From: Halomonas sp. HL-93
GTDB lineage: Bacteria; Pseudomonadota; Gammaproteobacteria; Pseudomonadales; Halomonadaceae
Direction: 5' to 3'
Assembly (NCBI RefSeq): GCF_900086985.1
Contig: NZ_LT593974.1
Span: 1,178,001-1,242,000, forward strand
Length of the DNA stretch: 64,000 nt
The notes below the pieces were generated by a model. That model was not told the origin of the DNA. It saw only the letters and a list, made by a program, of their open reading frames with translations, and did no database searches. A program made the position numbers and the translations under genes. This document shows positions 53,793 to 63,830 of this stretch, one piece after another. Each line of letters begins with the position of its first letter. Position 1 is the first letter of the stretch.

Positions 53793-54191
53793 TTAAATCA
53801 GCCAGCTATTCACATTGGAGGGGGCACGTTTCTCGTGCAAACACTTAAACCCTTTAACACAGCGGACAATCAACCACACCGCCAGAGCCAACAGCAAAGG
53901 AAAGCCGATCAGCACGAGCGTTAGCATAAAGGCTATGCATGCGTAGAGTAGGCCAATCCAAAAGGTACGCACTTGGTAACGGTAGTGCTCATCAAGCCAG
54001 ACAGGCCCTTTGCCGCGAAACACATAGGCCATCACCACACCGACGACGGCGGTAAAACCGACCACAAAACTCGCCAGGTAAAGGGCGTAAATCACCAGTG
54101 CCATGGTGGTGTCGGGCGGCGTTTGAGTCTCTTGGGGGTTGTCAGAGATCATCTCACCTTCAATTGGGCGCTCATCTGGGTTGTGGTTCAT
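53793..54191 (-). CDS. DUF4870-like small membrane protein
   Basis: 132 residues. Polar N-terminus of about 28 residues, then three hydrophobic segments (ALVIYALYLASFVVGFTAVV; FWIGLLYACIAFMLTLVLIG; LLLALAVWLIVRCV) with WLDEHYRYQVRTFW between. The layout resembles the DUF4870/YidH-type family. It lies 3 bp before the LpxL-like gene on the same strand. Role unknown. Confidence 0.75.
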   Translation of the reverse strand: MNHNPDERPIEGEMISDNPQETQTPPDTTMALVIYALYLASFVVGFTAVVGVVMAYVFRGKGPVWLDEHYRYQVRTFWIGLLYACIAFMLTLVLIGFPLLLALAVWLIVRCVKGFKCLHEKRAPSNVNSWLI

Positions 54192-54290
54192 ATTCGTTCC
54201 TTTCGCAAAGTCTTAGCCACTGGCGCGACCATGACGCATTAACGCGCGCTATCATAGCGTGCGTGGCTCGTCTGCGCATTAACTCGGCGC

Positions 54291-54671
54291 CTAGCGTGCA
54301 GGGCGGCAAATCTCGAGCAGGTTGCCGTCCGGGTCGCGTAAGTAAATCGACTCAATCGGTCCGTTAGCTCCCTGGCGCGCGACCGGGCCTAGCTCAATCT
54401 CAATGGCCAGGGCGTCTAGGTGCTGTTGGAATTCATCCAGCGGTAGCTGACAGCGCAGGCAGAGGTCTAAACTGCCCGGCGTGGGCGTTGCGGAAATCGG
54501 CGCGATATCGGTATCGGTTTGATGTAGACGCAATGCAGTATCGCCGAGCAATAAATCTACCCGCTGAGCGTCTCGGTAGCGCACATCCAGTCCTAGAACA
54601 CGTGAGTAAAAATCCACCGCGCGACCCATGTCGGTCACGGTCACAACGAGATGGTCCAGACCTGAGAGCAT
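54291..54671 (-). CDS. VOC family protein (glyoxalase-like)
   Basis: 126 residues, SGLDHLVVTVTDMGRAVDFY to YLRDPDGNLLEICRP, the textbook single-domain VOC outline with the metal ligands His 6 and Glu near the end. Similar to YwbC/VirD-type dioxygenase-like proteins. A hairpin (ACGCGCGCTA/TAGCGTGCGT) lies between its stop and the next gene. Confidence 0.88.
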   Translation of the reverse strand: MLSGLDHLVVTVTDMGRAVDFYSRVLGLDVRYRDAQRVDLLLGDTALRLHQTDTDIAPISATPTPGSLDLCLRCQLPLDEFQQHLDALAIEIELGPVARQGANGPIESIYLRDPDGNLLEICRPAR

Positions 54672-54714
54672 GCCACTTTCCTTAATCCAAAACAGTGAGC
54701 CAAAGAATACGACG

Positions 54715-55371
54715 ATGCGACGTTGTCCGCTATGCGATGCGGGGAGTGTCGTGCTGTATCACAGCGATCGTCGTCGAGACTATTACCAGTGTGCCACGTG
54801 TGCGTTGGTCTTTGTGCCGCCGGAGCAGCATTTGAGCGCCGCTGACGAAAAGGCGGAGTACGATAAGCACCAAAACTCGCCGTATGATACGGGATATCGA
54901 CGCTTTTTAGCGCGTTTATTTACCCCGCTGAGGGCTAAGTTGGCGGCCAATGCACACGGGCTTGATTTCGGGTCAGGCCCTGGACCCACGCTCTCGGTGA
55001 TGTTCGAAGAGCAGGGCTACCCGATGTCAATTTATGACCCCTTTTACGCGCCAGACCAGGCAGCGTTGACCCAGGCATACGATTTTATCACCGCGACGGA
55101 GGTGGTGGAGCATTTGGCCCAGCCCGGCCAGGTGCTGGCTCAATTGGCAGCGCTACTTACCCCTGGCGGCTACCTTGGGCTGATGACCAAGCGAGTCACA
55201 TCGGCCGAGTCATTTGCGCGCTGGCATTATATTGCAGACCCGACCCACGTGAGTTTTTTCAGCGAAGCAACGTTTCGTTGGTGGGCCGCCCAGCAACATT
55301 TTAAAGTGGAATTTCCTGAGGCCGATGTGGTTATTCTACATAAACCGCTAACAACAGTGGCAGGGTCGTGA
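54715..55371 (+). CDS. Class I SAM-dependent methyltransferase with zinc-finger-like N-terminus
   Basis: 218 residues. Starts MRRCPLCDAGSVVLYHSDRR and YYQCATCALVFV, four Cys (CxxC ... CxxC) forming a likely zinc ribbon. The methyltransferase domain follows with HGLDFGSGPGPTLSVMFEEQ and ATEVVEHLAQPGQVLAQL. This two-part form is common among uncharacterised methyltransferases. No clear Shine-Dalgarno. Acceptor unknown. Confidence 0.87.
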   Translation: MRRCPLCDAGSVVLYHSDRRRDYYQCATCALVFVPPEQHLSAADEKAEYDKHQNSPYDTGYRRFLARLFTPLRAKLAANAHGLDFGSGPGPTLSVMFEEQGYPMSIYDPFYAPDQAALTQAYDFITATEVVEHLAQPGQVLAQLAALLTPGGYLGLMTKRVTSAESFARWHYIADPTHVSFFSEATFRWWAAQQHFKVEFPEADVVILHKPLTTVAGS

Positions 55372-55510
55372 AAAAAGCATTGACTTTGTTCCCTTGGGGG
55401 CAATAATTGCGCGCCGTTCCTCTTGCCTGACTGGATGCGCCAGGCGAGATGACCGCTGTTTTGAACTTGGTTGGCAACGTTATTACTCCAGTCGGTAAGG
55501 TGAGGTTTGC

Positions 55511-56884
55511 ATGTCGCGGCAACTGCTAGCCATGGCGCTCGCGCCCTTGTTAGGGCTTTTTATTCTCGGAATCGGTAACGGCTTTCTGGCCACCTTGATC
55601 ACCATTCGCCTGGACGCGGCGGGTGAATCGGCCACGGTGATCGGTATCGTCTCTTCCGCCTATTTTATTGGTCTGGCGCTAGGCGCCATGGTCAACGACC
55701 GCTTGTTACTGCGCATTGGCCATATTCGCGCCTACGGTAGCTTTGCCTCCTTAGTGGCAGTGACAGTGTTGCTGCAAGGTCTGTTTTTCGATCCCTGGGC
55801 ATGGTTTGTGCTGCGCTTAATTGGCGGCTGGGCCACGGTGGGCGTGTACTTGGTCATTGAAAGCTGGCTGCTCACCTCCGGCGACCAGAAAGTGCGTGGT
55901 CGCCTGCTCGCGCTGTACATGATTTCGCTGTATGCCGCCGGGGTGTTGGGTCAATTATTGCTGGGGGTAACCGACGCCATGGGCGCCACCGCGCCATTTA
56001 TGGTGATTGGCCTCTTGGCGTCGCTTTCGGTACTGCCCATGGCGATGATTCCCCGTGTATCGCCGCTTATCGAACACGCCGAACCGCTTCCTCCGCTTCG
56101 TCTGATTACCATGACGCCCACCGGTGTGATGGGCAGTCTGGGTTCCGGCATGGTGGTCGCAGCGGCGTATACCTTGCTGCCGCTTTATCTTCAGCGAATT
56201 GGTTTGAGCGTCAGTCAGGTCGGCCAAATGATGGCGGTGGTGATACTGGGCGCCATGCTGCTCCAGTATCCCATTGGTCGCTGGTCGGATCGCCACGACC
56301 GTCAGATGGTGTTGATCGCAATCAGCGCTTTCTGCGTTTTAATTTCAGCGGCCATGCTGTGGCTGCCGCTTTCCACGCCGCTGCTGGTGGTGCTGTTGTT
56401 CCTGTTGGGTGGTGGGGTGTTTGCGCTATACCCAGTGGCCGTCAGCCATGCAGCCGACCGCGCACCGGCCGGTGCCCTGGTGCGTATGAGCCAGGGATTG
56501 CTGCTGATCAATTCGATCGGTGCGACGATCAGCCCGCTGATGATTTCACCGGTGATGACCGCCATGGGCGATGCAGGTCTATTCTGGGCCTTTGGCTCGC
56601 TGAGTTTATTCTTTTTGCTGTTTTTCGCCTGGCGTCGTCGTGTGCGCCCCGCACCGGTACCGGTGGCACCGTTCACCGCTACAACGCCGATGAGTTCTGC
56701 AGGTGCCGAGCTGGTGGTTACTGAAGAACTGATGCAAGGGGCGCTTGAGCACGAGCATTTAGAGGATTTATCTGACCTGGTGCCCGATGTGGATGTGGCG
56801 GAGCCCATCGCTGGACCGCCGCCCGAAGACGAAAATCATATCGTTTACTACTCAGATGTAGAGCAGGCAAGCGGGCGACATTAA
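55511..56884 (+). CDS. MFS transporter (YcaD-like)
   Basis: 457 residues, twelve membrane segments: MALAPLLGLFILGIGNGFLA, GAMVNDRLLLRIGHIRAYGS (A-motif region) and IGRWSDRHDRQMVL on the second half. An unusually long acidic cytosolic tail of about 75 residues follows the last membrane segment. The YcaD group has no established substrate. GTAAGGTGAGG upstream of the ATG. Confidence 0.9.
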   Translation: MSRQLLAMALAPLLGLFILGIGNGFLATLITIRLDAAGESATVIGIVSSAYFIGLALGAMVNDRLLLRIGHIRAYGSFASLVAVTVLLQGLFFDPWAWFVLRLIGGWATVGVYLVIESWLLTSGDQKVRGRLLALYMISLYAAGVLGQLLLGVTDAMGATAPFMVIGLLASLSVLPMAMIPRVSPLIEHAEPLPPLRLITMTPTGVMGSLGSGMVVAAAYTLLPLYLQRIGLSVSQVGQMMAVVILGAMLLQYPIGRWSDRHDRQMVLIAISAFCVLISAAMLWLPLSTPLLVVLLFLLGGGVFALYPVAVSHAADRAPAGALVRMSQGLLLINSIGATISPLMISPVMTAMGDAGLFWAFGSLSLFFLLFFAWRRRVRPAPVPVAPFTATTPMSSAGAELVVTEELMQGALEHEHLEDLSDLVPDVDVAEPIAGPPPEDENHIVYYSDVEQASGRH

Positions 56885-56999
56885 GGCGTTAACCGCGTTT
56901 GGGTGAGACCTTGGGCTAATGGTGTGTAGTGGTGAGGATTACTACTATCTCCTTCAGGCTTTCAAACAATTGTTTAAATTTTCAGCCCGAGGTCTTGTT

Positions 57000-58787
57000 A
57001 TGAATTACTACGCCGCGCCGGTACGCGATCTGCGCTTTGTGCTTGAAGAGCTGCTAGCGCATCGTTCGCTGAACCTGCCGGGCTTTGAAGAAGCCACCCC
57101 CGATTTGGTCGAGGCAGTGCTTGAAGAAGCTGCCAAGCTGGCCGGTGATGTCTGGGGCCCGCTGAATGATGTCGGCGATAAGCAAGGCGCGACGCGTCAT
57201 GCCGATGGCAACGTGACAACGCCAGATGGCTTCGCGGCGGCTTACCAGGCGTATGTGGAAGGTGGCTGGAACGGCATTGGCGTTTCAGAGGCGCTAGGCG
57301 GGCAAAACCTACCTGAAGTAGTGGCCAGTGCCGTTCAGGAAATGCTCCATGGCGCCAATATGGCGCTGGGTCTCTGCCCTATGCTGACCGCGGGCGCCAT
57401 TGAAGCCCTGGCCCATCATGGCAGCGACAACCAAAAAGCGAGCTATCTACCCAAGCTGGTGGAAGGCACCTGGACCGGCACTATGAACCTGACCGAGCCC
57501 CAGGCCGGCTCGGACCTATCGAAAGTCCGCACCAAAGCGGTGCCGGAAGGTGACCATTACCTTATCAGCGGCCAGAAGATCTACATTACCTGGGGCGAGC
57601 ACGACGCCGCTGAGAATATCATTCACCTTGTGCTGGCCCGCAAGCCCGACGCGGCGGAAGGCAATAAAGGCATTTCGCTGTTCCTGGTACCTAAGTTCCT
57701 GGTCAATGAGGACGGCTCGCTTGGCGAGCGCAACGACGTCACCTGCGCTTCCATCGAGCATAAGTTGGGCATTCACGGTTCACCCACCTGTACCCTAAGC
57801 TTTGGCGAAAACGGCGGCGCGATTGGCTATCTGGTCGGCGAAGAAGGCCGTGGTCTCAACCATATGTTCACCATGATGAACGAAGCGCGCCACAAAGTGG
57901 GTATTCAGGGCATCGGCGTGGCCGAACGGGCCTGTCAGCATGCGATTGCCTACGCGTTAGAGCGCACCCAGGGCCGCTCCCCCAAAGCACGGGGCGGTAA
58001 AGATTGTGCTATCAGTGACCATCTTGACGTGCGCCGCATGCTGCTCTCCATGCGCGCGCGAACCGATGCGCTACGTGCGCTGGCGCTGTATTGCGCCGCC
58101 GAGCTGGACACTGCCCGCCATGCTGAGAGTCATGAGGCGCGCAATGCCGCCCAGGCCCGCGCGGACATACTGATCCCCGTCATCAAAAGCTTCTCCACCG
58201 ACCAGGCGGTGGATATCGCCTCCATGGGCATTCAGGTCCACGGTGGTATGGGCTATGTAGAGGAAACCGGGGCGGCCCAGCTGCTGCGCGACGCGCGTAT
58301 TGCCCCCATTTACGAAGGCACCAACGGTATTCAGGCGCTTGATCTGGCGGGGCGTAAGCTACAGCGTGACAACGGCGAAGCACTGACCGCGCTGTTGAAT
58401 GATATCTCAGTGACCGTCGAACAGCTTAAGGCAAAACCGGACTTGGCACTATTGGGCAGCGGCTTAGCTGCGGGGCTTGAAGATTTAAAGGCCGCTCAAG
58501 CCATTGTGCTTGCGCAGGGGAAAGACCCGGATAGCGGCGCTGATGCCGTTCAAGCGTATGCGACCCCTTTCCTGAATCTGGCGGGGCATGTGCTCTGCGC
58601 ATGGCAGATGGGCCAGGCAGCGTTGAGCGCAACAGCCGCCATTGATAATGGCAGCGACGACCCCTTCTATACTACCAAGATGCGCAGCGCTGAATTTGCC
58701 ATCACCCAGTGGCTGCCGGTCGGCCGCGCCCAGCGGGCGGTGATTGAGGCGGGCATACAGTGTTTAAGCGACTATGAGGTTCACTAA
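57000..58787 (+). CDS. Acyl-CoA dehydrogenase (long, with C-terminal extension)
   Basis: 595 residues, longer than classical 380-residue enzymes and like the group with an extra C-terminal domain. N-terminal helical region from MNYYAAPVRDLRFVLEELLA, middle beta domain MNLTEPQAGSDLSKVRTKAV, then QVHGGMGYVEETGAAQLLRD and IAPIYEGTNGIQALDLAGRK. FAD-dependent first step of beta-oxidation. First gene of a fatty-acid catabolic block. The frame opens upstream at 56919, but that part is not conserved in type. Confidence 0.93.
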   Translation: MNYYAAPVRDLRFVLEELLAHRSLNLPGFEEATPDLVEAVLEEAAKLAGDVWGPLNDVGDKQGATRHADGNVTTPDGFAAAYQAYVEGGWNGIGVSEALGGQNLPEVVASAVQEMLHGANMALGLCPMLTAGAIEALAHHGSDNQKASYLPKLVEGTWTGTMNLTEPQAGSDLSKVRTKAVPEGDHYLISGQKIYITWGEHDAAENIIHLVLARKPDAAEGNKGISLFLVPKFLVNEDGSLGERNDVTCASIEHKLGIHGSPTCTLSFGENGGAIGYLVGEEGRGLNHMFTMMNEARHKVGIQGIGVAERACQHAIAYALERTQGRSPKARGGKDCAISDHLDVRRMLLSMRARTDALRALALYCAAELDTARHAESHEARNAAQARADILIPVIKSFSTDQAVDIASMGIQVHGGMGYVEETGAAQLLRDARIAPIYEGTNGIQALDLAGRKLQRDNGEALTALLNDISVTVEQLKAKPDLALLGSGLAAGLEDLKAAQAIVLAQGKDPDSGADAVQAYATPFLNLAGHVLCAWQMGQAALSATAAIDNGSDDPFYTTKMRSAEFAITQWLPVGRAQRAVIEAGIQCLSDYEVH

Positions 58788-58804
58788 CGTTAATTTGCAG
58801 CTTC

Positions 58805-58838
58805 GCACCGCCGCCCTTTGAGGCGGCGGTGCTGTTTC
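58805..58838 (+). terminator. Intrinsic terminator after the acyl-CoA dehydrogenase gene
   Basis: Perfect 11-bp stem GCACCGCCGCC / GGCGGCGGTGC with loop CTTTGA, followed by TGTTTC. The U-run is short, so it may attenuate rather than fully stop transcription. Confidence 0.7.
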
Positions 58839-58910
58839 TAGACAATCAAAACAAGTATTTAAAACGAACGCTTTCAATAACAATGTTCTCAACACCACCA
58901 GGAGCCGACC

Positions 58911-60539
58911 ATGCCATCGATTTTTGAGCAAGGCTTGCCCAAAACCGTTGCTAACCACGTGCCGCTTTCACCGCTGACCTTTATCGAGCGCTCGGCGTCG
59001 ATTTACCCTGATTACCCTGCGGTAGTCCACGGTAGTACACGCCGTACCTGGAGCGAGACCTGGGTACGCTGCCGCCAGCTTGCTTCCGCCCTTCAGCAGC
59101 GGGGCATCCAACCGGGCCAAACGGTCGCGGCCATGCTGCCCAATGTCCCCGCCATGTTTGAAGTCCATTTTGGGGTGCCGCTCGCGGGCTGCGTGCTCAA
59201 TACCCTGAATATCCGCCTGGATGCAGAGGCTATCAGCTACATGCTGGCGCATGGCGAGGCTCAGGCCGTACTGGTCGATCCCGAGTTTGCCGACGTCATC
59301 CAGCAGGCCGTGGCGAAGCTTGAACATAAGCCGCTGATCATTGACGTCGCCGATGCGGAGTTTTTGGGAGAAACCCAACACATAGGCGATGTCGAGTACG
59401 AAGCGCTGCTTAAAGAGGGCGATGCCGATTTCGCCTATCAACTGCCTGCGGATGAATGGGATGCCATCTCGCTTAATTACACCTCGGGCACCACTGGCAA
59501 ACCCAAAGGCGTGGTTTACCACCACCGTGGTGCCTACCTGAACGCCGTGAGCAATATCATGGAGTGGGCGATGCCCCACCATCCGATCTACCTGTGGACG
59601 CTGCCGATGTTCCACTGCAACGGCTGGTGCTTTCCATGGACGATTGCCGCCAACGCCGGGGTAAATATTTGCCTGCGTAAAGTCGATCCCAAAAAGATTA
59701 TGCAGCTGATCGTCGCCGAGAAAGTTAGCCATTTCAGCGGGGCACCAATTATTCTCAATGGTCTGGTGAACCTGCCTGCGGAAGATAAGCATCAGTTCGA
59801 CCATCCGGTGAAAGTGACCACCGCTGGTGCTGCGCCACCTGCGTCAGTCATTGCCGGGGTCGAAAACCTCGGTATCGAAGTGACTCATGTGTACGGCCTG
59901 ACCGAAGTGTATGGCCCCGTTACCGTGTGCGCTTGGCGCGAAGCCTGGGATGAGTTGCCACTGGAGGCGCGGGCCAAGATTAAAGCCCGCCAGGGTGTGC
60001 GCTATCACATGCTCGAAGCGCTGTGCGTGGCCGACCCGTTGACCCTGGAGCCGGTACCCAAAGATGGCCAAACTATCGGCGAGATACTGATGCGCGGCAA
60101 CAACGTCATGAAGGGCTATTTGAAGAACGCCGAGGCGACCGAGCAGGCACTGGAAGGCGGCTGGTACCACACCGGCGACTTGGCCGTGTGGCACCCGGAT
60201 GGCTACATCGAGATCAAGGACCGTTCCAAGGACATCATTATCTCCGGCGGTGAAAATATCTCGACGATTGAAGTGGAAGACGCCATTTACGGCCACCCCG
60301 CCGTTGAGGAAGCGGCTGTTGTCGCTAAACCCGATGAAAAGTGGGGCGAAACGCCCTGCGCCTTTGTGAAGCTCAAAGTCGGCTACGGCGAAGTCACCGA
60401 AGCCGATATTATCGCCCACTGCCGCGAGCACTTGGCGGGCTACAAGGTGCCTAAAACGGTGGTATTCAGCGAGCTACCCAAGACCTCAACGGGCAAGATT
60501 CAGAAATTCGTATTGCGCGAAGAAGCCAAACAGCATTGA
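58911..60539 (+). CDS. AMP-binding acyl-CoA synthetase
   Basis: 542 residues. ATP/AMP signature LNYTSGTTGKPKGVVYHHRG near residue 185, then VYGLTEVYGPVT, YHTGDLAVWHPDGYIEIKDR and the C-terminal Lys motif PKTSTGKIQKF. Activates a fatty or related carboxylic acid to its CoA ester, feeding the adjacent dehydrogenases. AGGAG eight bases before the ATG. Confidence 0.94.
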   Translation: MPSIFEQGLPKTVANHVPLSPLTFIERSASIYPDYPAVVHGSTRRTWSETWVRCRQLASALQQRGIQPGQTVAAMLPNVPAMFEVHFGVPLAGCVLNTLNIRLDAEAISYMLAHGEAQAVLVDPEFADVIQQAVAKLEHKPLIIDVADAEFLGETQHIGDVEYEALLKEGDADFAYQLPADEWDAISLNYTSGTTGKPKGVVYHHRGAYLNAVSNIMEWAMPHHPIYLWTLPMFHCNGWCFPWTIAANAGVNICLRKVDPKKIMQLIVAEKVSHFSGAPIILNGLVNLPAEDKHQFDHPVKVTTAGAAPPASVIAGVENLGIEVTHVYGLTEVYGPVTVCAWREAWDELPLEARAKIKARQGVRYHMLEALCVADPLTLEPVPKDGQTIGEILMRGNNVMKGYLKNAEATEQALEGGWYHTGDLAVWHPDGYIEIKDRSKDIIISGGENISTIEVEDAIYGHPAVEEAAVVAKPDEKWGETPCAFVKLKVGYGEVTEADIIAHCREHLAGYKVPKTVVFSELPKTSTGKIQKFVLREEAKQH

Positions 60540-60578
60540 TAACCGCCGAGTACTGGTAATCGATAGAGGAGACTATGC

Positions 60579-61427
60579 ATGAATGATCAACAGATTGGCG
60601 TGGTAGGCGCCGGCACCATGGGGCAGGGGATTGCCCAGGTGGCGACTGCCAGTGGTTTTCAGGTGCACCTTTACGATGTGGCTGAGGAACAGCTTAGTCG
60701 TGCTGAGACGGGCATCGAGAAAGGCCTGGGCAAGCTGGTTGCCAAACAAAAACTCAGTGAGACAGATAAAGACGCCGCGCTGGCGCGTCTTTCAACCACC
60801 ACTTCCTTGGATGCCTTAAGCGACTGCACGGTGATTATCGAGGCGGCCCCAGAGCAGACTGCGCTCAAAGAGAAATTGTTTCGTGATCTCAGCCACCTGA
60901 GTAACGATGCGATTTTGGCCTCTAATACATCATCGTTATCGCTGACCCGCCTAGCCGCGGTGTGTGAGCGACCAGAGCGCGTAGTGGGCATGCACTTCTT
61001 TAACCCGGTGCCGGTGCTCAAGCTGGTGGAAGTCATTCGCGCCGAGCAGACCTCGGATGCCACCGTCGAACGTATTGAACAGCTCGCCAAGGCGTTGGGT
61101 AAAACCGCTGTGCCGGTGGGTGACGCGCCGGGGTTTGCGGTGAACCGCCTGCTGGTGCCGATGATCAACGAAGCAGCGTTTATCGTCCAAGAAGGCACCG
61201 CCACGCCAGAAGCGGTTGACGATGCCATGAAGCTTGGCGCGGCTCATCCCATGGGGCCACTGGCGCTAGCGGATTTGATTGGCCTGGATGTCTGTCTGGC
61301 GATTATGGACGTGCTCCAGGAAGGATTTGGCGACCCCAAATACCGGCCCTGCCCGCTGCTTAAGCGGATGGTCAACGCCGGTTACCTTGGCCGTAAAAGC
61401 GGGCGTGGTTTCTACGTTTATGAATAA
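60579..61427 (+). CDS. 3-hydroxyacyl-CoA (3-hydroxybutyryl-CoA) dehydrogenase
   Basis: 282 residues. NAD-binding [20 protein letters not shown] at residue 8, then [32 protein letters not shown] with the catalytic His, and a helical C-terminal domain with [19 protein letters not shown]. Single-domain HbdA/PaaH-like form. Lies 39 bp after the ligase on the same strand. Confidence 0.94.
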   Translation: MNDQQIGVVGAGTMGQGIAQVATASGFQVHLYDVAEEQLSRAETGIEKGLGKLVAKQKLSETDKDAALARLSTTTSLDALSDCTVIIEAAPEQTALKEKLFRDLSHLSNDAILASNTSSLSLTRLAAVCERPERVVGMHFFNPVPVLKLVEVIRAEQTSDATVERIEQLAKALGKTAVPVGDAPGFAVNRLLVPMINEAAFIVQEGTATPEAVDDAMKLGAAHPMGPLALADLIGLDVCLAIMDVLQEGFGDPKYRPCPLLKRMVNAGYLGRKSGRGFYVYE

Positions 61428-61537
61428 ATAGTCGTGATATAAAGAAGTCATTGCCACCCAACCAAGCGTTCGCTAGGGTTGGGCGGTATCCCCTTCACGG
61501 TAAAACAACGTTTTGACACAACAACAAGGAGCCCGCC

Positions 61538-62311
61538 ATGAGCGAAGCAGTGATTGAAAAAGTCGATAACGATGGAGTGGTGCGACTGACCATCAATCGC
61601 CCCAGCGCCCTGAATGCGCTGAACAGCGATGTACTCACCGCCCTTGAAGCCCACCTGGTGGAGCTTGAAGCCCATCCCCACCTGCGCGCCGTGTTGATCA
61701 CCGGCGCTGGTGGGAAATCCTTCGTCGCCGGTGCGGATATCACCGAAATGCGCGACAAGACCCCTGAAGAAGCGCGCGCCTTTGCCAGCCAGGCGCTGCG
61801 CACCATTAAACGCCTAGAGACGTTGCCCGTGCCGGTGGTCGCGCTGGTGAACGGGTTTTGCCTTGGCGGCGGCTGCGAACTGGCGCTGGCCTGCGACTGG
61901 GCGGTAGCCAGCGATAACGCCGTTTTTGGGCAGCCGGAAGTGCTGCTGGGCGTGATCCCCGGCTTTGGCGGCACCCAGCGCCTGCCGCGCCGGGTCGGCC
62001 CTGCGATGGCGATCGACCTGGTAACTACCGGGCGCAAGATTGATGCCCAGGAAGCGCTGCGCATCGGTCTGGTCAACCGGGTAATGCCGCAGGCGGAGCT
62101 GGAAAACTACGTCGAGGAGCTCACCAAGCAGCTCAAAGGCAACGGCCCGCAGGCAGTGCGCGGCGCCAAACAAGCGGTTCACGATGGCATGGACCAGGAT
62201 CTGGACAGCGCCCTGGCGCTGGAAACCAGCCTGTTCGCCTTCTGCTTTGCCGGCGACGAGCAGAAAGAGGGCATGGCGGCCTTTGTCGAAAAGCGTAAAC
62301 CGAACTTCTAA
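61538..62311 (+). CDS. Enoyl-CoA hydratase/isomerase family protein
   Basis: 257 residues, crotonase fold. ITGAGGKSFVAGADITEMRD near residue 60, LVNGFCLGGGCELALACDWA near 105 and EVLLGVIPGFGGTQRLPRRV near 135 with the two catalytic Glu. Hydrates enoyl-CoA in beta-oxidation. AAGGAG seven bases before the ATG. A weak hairpin (CCCAACC/GGTTGGG) lies between it and the previous gene. Confidence 0.95.
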   Translation: MSEAVIEKVDNDGVVRLTINRPSALNALNSDVLTALEAHLVELEAHPHLRAVLITGAGGKSFVAGADITEMRDKTPEEARAFASQALRTIKRLETLPVPVVALVNGFCLGGGCELALACDWAVASDNAVFGQPEVLLGVIPGFGGTQRLPRRVGPAMAIDLVTTGRKIDAQEALRIGLVNRVMPQAELENYVEELTKQLKGNGPQAVRGAKQAVHDGMDQDLDSALALETSLFAFCFAGDEQKEGMAAFVEKRKPNF

Positions 62312-62340
62312 AAGTTGCTCGTTGCAATTTTGCTTATTTA

Positions 62341-62372
62341 GGGGGTGGCGCTTGCGTCACCCCCGTTTTATT
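62341..62372 (+). terminator. Rho-independent terminator of the fatty-acid block
   Basis: GGGGGTGGCG / CGTCACCCCC stem (one G-U pair) with loop CTTG, followed by GTTTTATT. It lies 30 bp after the enoyl-CoA hydratase gene. Confidence 0.85.
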
Positions 62373-62408
62373 CTCAGGTTTACTATCTTTGACGTTTAGG
62401 AAGTTGCC

Positions 62409-63026
62409 ATGCAATGGGCCGCCTTTATCCTCGCTGCGCTTGGTTTTGCCTATCTCCCAGGGCCGGCGATGCTGTACACCGCAGCACAAACCCTGGGGCG
62501 CGGTCGAAGGGCAGGCTGGCTGGCGGTCATGGGTGTGCATATGGGCTGTTACGTCCACGTTATTGCCGCCGCGCTTGGCCTGGCGCTGTTATTTGTGGCG
62601 ATTCCACCTGCCTATATCGCCATGAAAGTCATCGGCGGACTTTACCTGCTCTGGATGGGACTGCGGCTATGGCAGCAGGGCATTCGAGCCCACGGCGATG
62701 ACGTGCCGCTTGCCTCGACGAAACGCGTGCTGCGCGATAGCTTCCTGGTGGAGGTGCTCAACCCCAAGACCGCACTCTTTTTTGTCGCGTTCCTGCCTCA
62801 ATTCGTACAGCCCGATAGCGCTATGCCAGTGGCCTGGCAGCTGCTCTGGCTCGGTATCGCCACCAATGTGCTGTTCTCTTCTGCGGATGTCGTGGTGGTG
62901 CTATTGGCCAGCCCGTTGCGTGAGTGGTTACAAAAATCTCACGGTTCTTCGCGCCTGATTCAGCGCACAGGTGGTGGCGTATTGATGGGGTTAGGCGGTA
63001 ATACGCTGGCCCAGGCAACACGTTAG
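62409..63026 (+). CDS. LysE/RhtB family exporter
   Basis: 205 residues, six membrane segments: FAYLPGPAMLYTAAQTLGRG with the family PGP motif near residue 17, GGLYLLWMGLRLWQQG, and FLVEVLNPKTALFFVAFLPQ near 120. Exports amino acids or homoserine lactone-type compounds. Substrate not deducible. Followed by a GST gene 50 bp on. Confidence 0.93.
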   Translation: MQWAAFILAALGFAYLPGPAMLYTAAQTLGRGRRAGWLAVMGVHMGCYVHVIAAALGLALLFVAIPPAYIAMKVIGGLYLLWMGLRLWQQGIRAHGDDVPLASTKRVLRDSFLVEVLNPKTALFFVAFLPQFVQPDSAMPVAWQLLWLGIATNVLFSSADVVVVLLASPLREWLQKSHGSSRLIQRTGGGVLMGLGGNTLAQATR

Positions 63027-63076
63027 TGGTTGTCACTCCCTCGCTAAATTCAATCTCAAGTAAGGAGCGCTGCAAG

Positions 63077-63775
63077 ATGGATTTATACATTGCCAACAAG
63101 AATTACTCGTCCTGGTCGCTGCGCCCCTGGGTTCTGATGAAAACGTTGGAGATTCCGTTTAACGAACACCTGATGCCATTTGAAGGCGGCTTCGGTGCCA
63201 GTCATCAAGCCTTTAGGGAGTTTTCGCCGTCGGGGCTGGTGCCTTGTTTGGTTGAGCAGACGGCCGATGGCGAGCTTGCGGTATGGGACTCCTTGGCGAT
63301 TGTCGAGTATCTGGCCGAGCAGTATCCCAACACCTGGCCGAGTGACAAGGCCGCGCGAGCCTGGGCGCGCTCGGCCAGCGCCGAAATGCACAGCGGTTTT
63401 GCGGCGCTACGCGATGAATGTTCCATGAACTGCGGCGTGCGCGTTGAGTTAAATGCCCTGTCTGACACGCTCAGTGCCGATTTAGCCCGCCTCGATGCCC
63501 TGTGGCAGCAGGGGCTCGAGCGCTTCGGCGGACCGTTTTTGGCAGGTAACCGCTTTACCGCAGTCGATGCGTTTTATGCCCCCGTGGCCTTTCGTGTGCA
63601 GACGTTCAACCTGCCGCTGAGTGATCGCGCCAGCGCCTATGTCGAACACCTGCTGGCGCTGCCGGCCATGCAGGCGTGGTATCAAGCCGCGCTTGAGGAA
63701 ACGTGGCGCGAACCGATGCACGAGGCCGAAACGCTAAAAAGCGGCACCCTGAAAGCCGATTATCGGCGGTCGTGA
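63077..63775 (+). CDS. Glutathione S-transferase family protein
   Basis: 232 residues. Thioredoxin-fold N-terminus LYIANKNYSSWSLRPWVLMK with the Ser-x-x-Ser/Arg region, FSPSGLVPCLVE and VWDSLAIVEYLAEQYP (the Asp/Glu-Ser glutathione-binding loop), then an all-helical C-terminus. AAGGAG before the ATG at 63077; the longer frame from 63026 includes the upstream gap. Confidence 0.92.
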   Translation: MDLYIANKNYSSWSLRPWVLMKTLEIPFNEHLMPFEGGFGASHQAFREFSPSGLVPCLVEQTADGELAVWDSLAIVEYLAEQYPNTWPSDKAARAWARSASAEMHSGFAALRDECSMNCGVRVELNALSDTLSADLARLDALWQQGLERFGGPFLAGNRFTAVDAFYAPVAFRVQTFNLPLSDRASAYVEHLLALPAMQAWYQAALEETWREPMHEAETLKSGTLKADYRRS

Positions 63776-63830
63776 ACCAGTACGCGCCCGCATCAGGTAC
63801 ACTGGCGAAAATTTTCGTTTGGACACTGCA

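Noticed and set aside
58968..59804. 278-codon minus-strand frame
   Set aside because: Antisense to the acyl-CoA synthetase gene; no recognisable domain.
61445..61500. Hairpin between hydroxyacyl-CoA dehydrogenase and enoyl-CoA hydratase genes as a terminator
   Set aside because: The stem CCCAACC/GGTTGGG is short and lacks a T-run; it was left as a minor observation.
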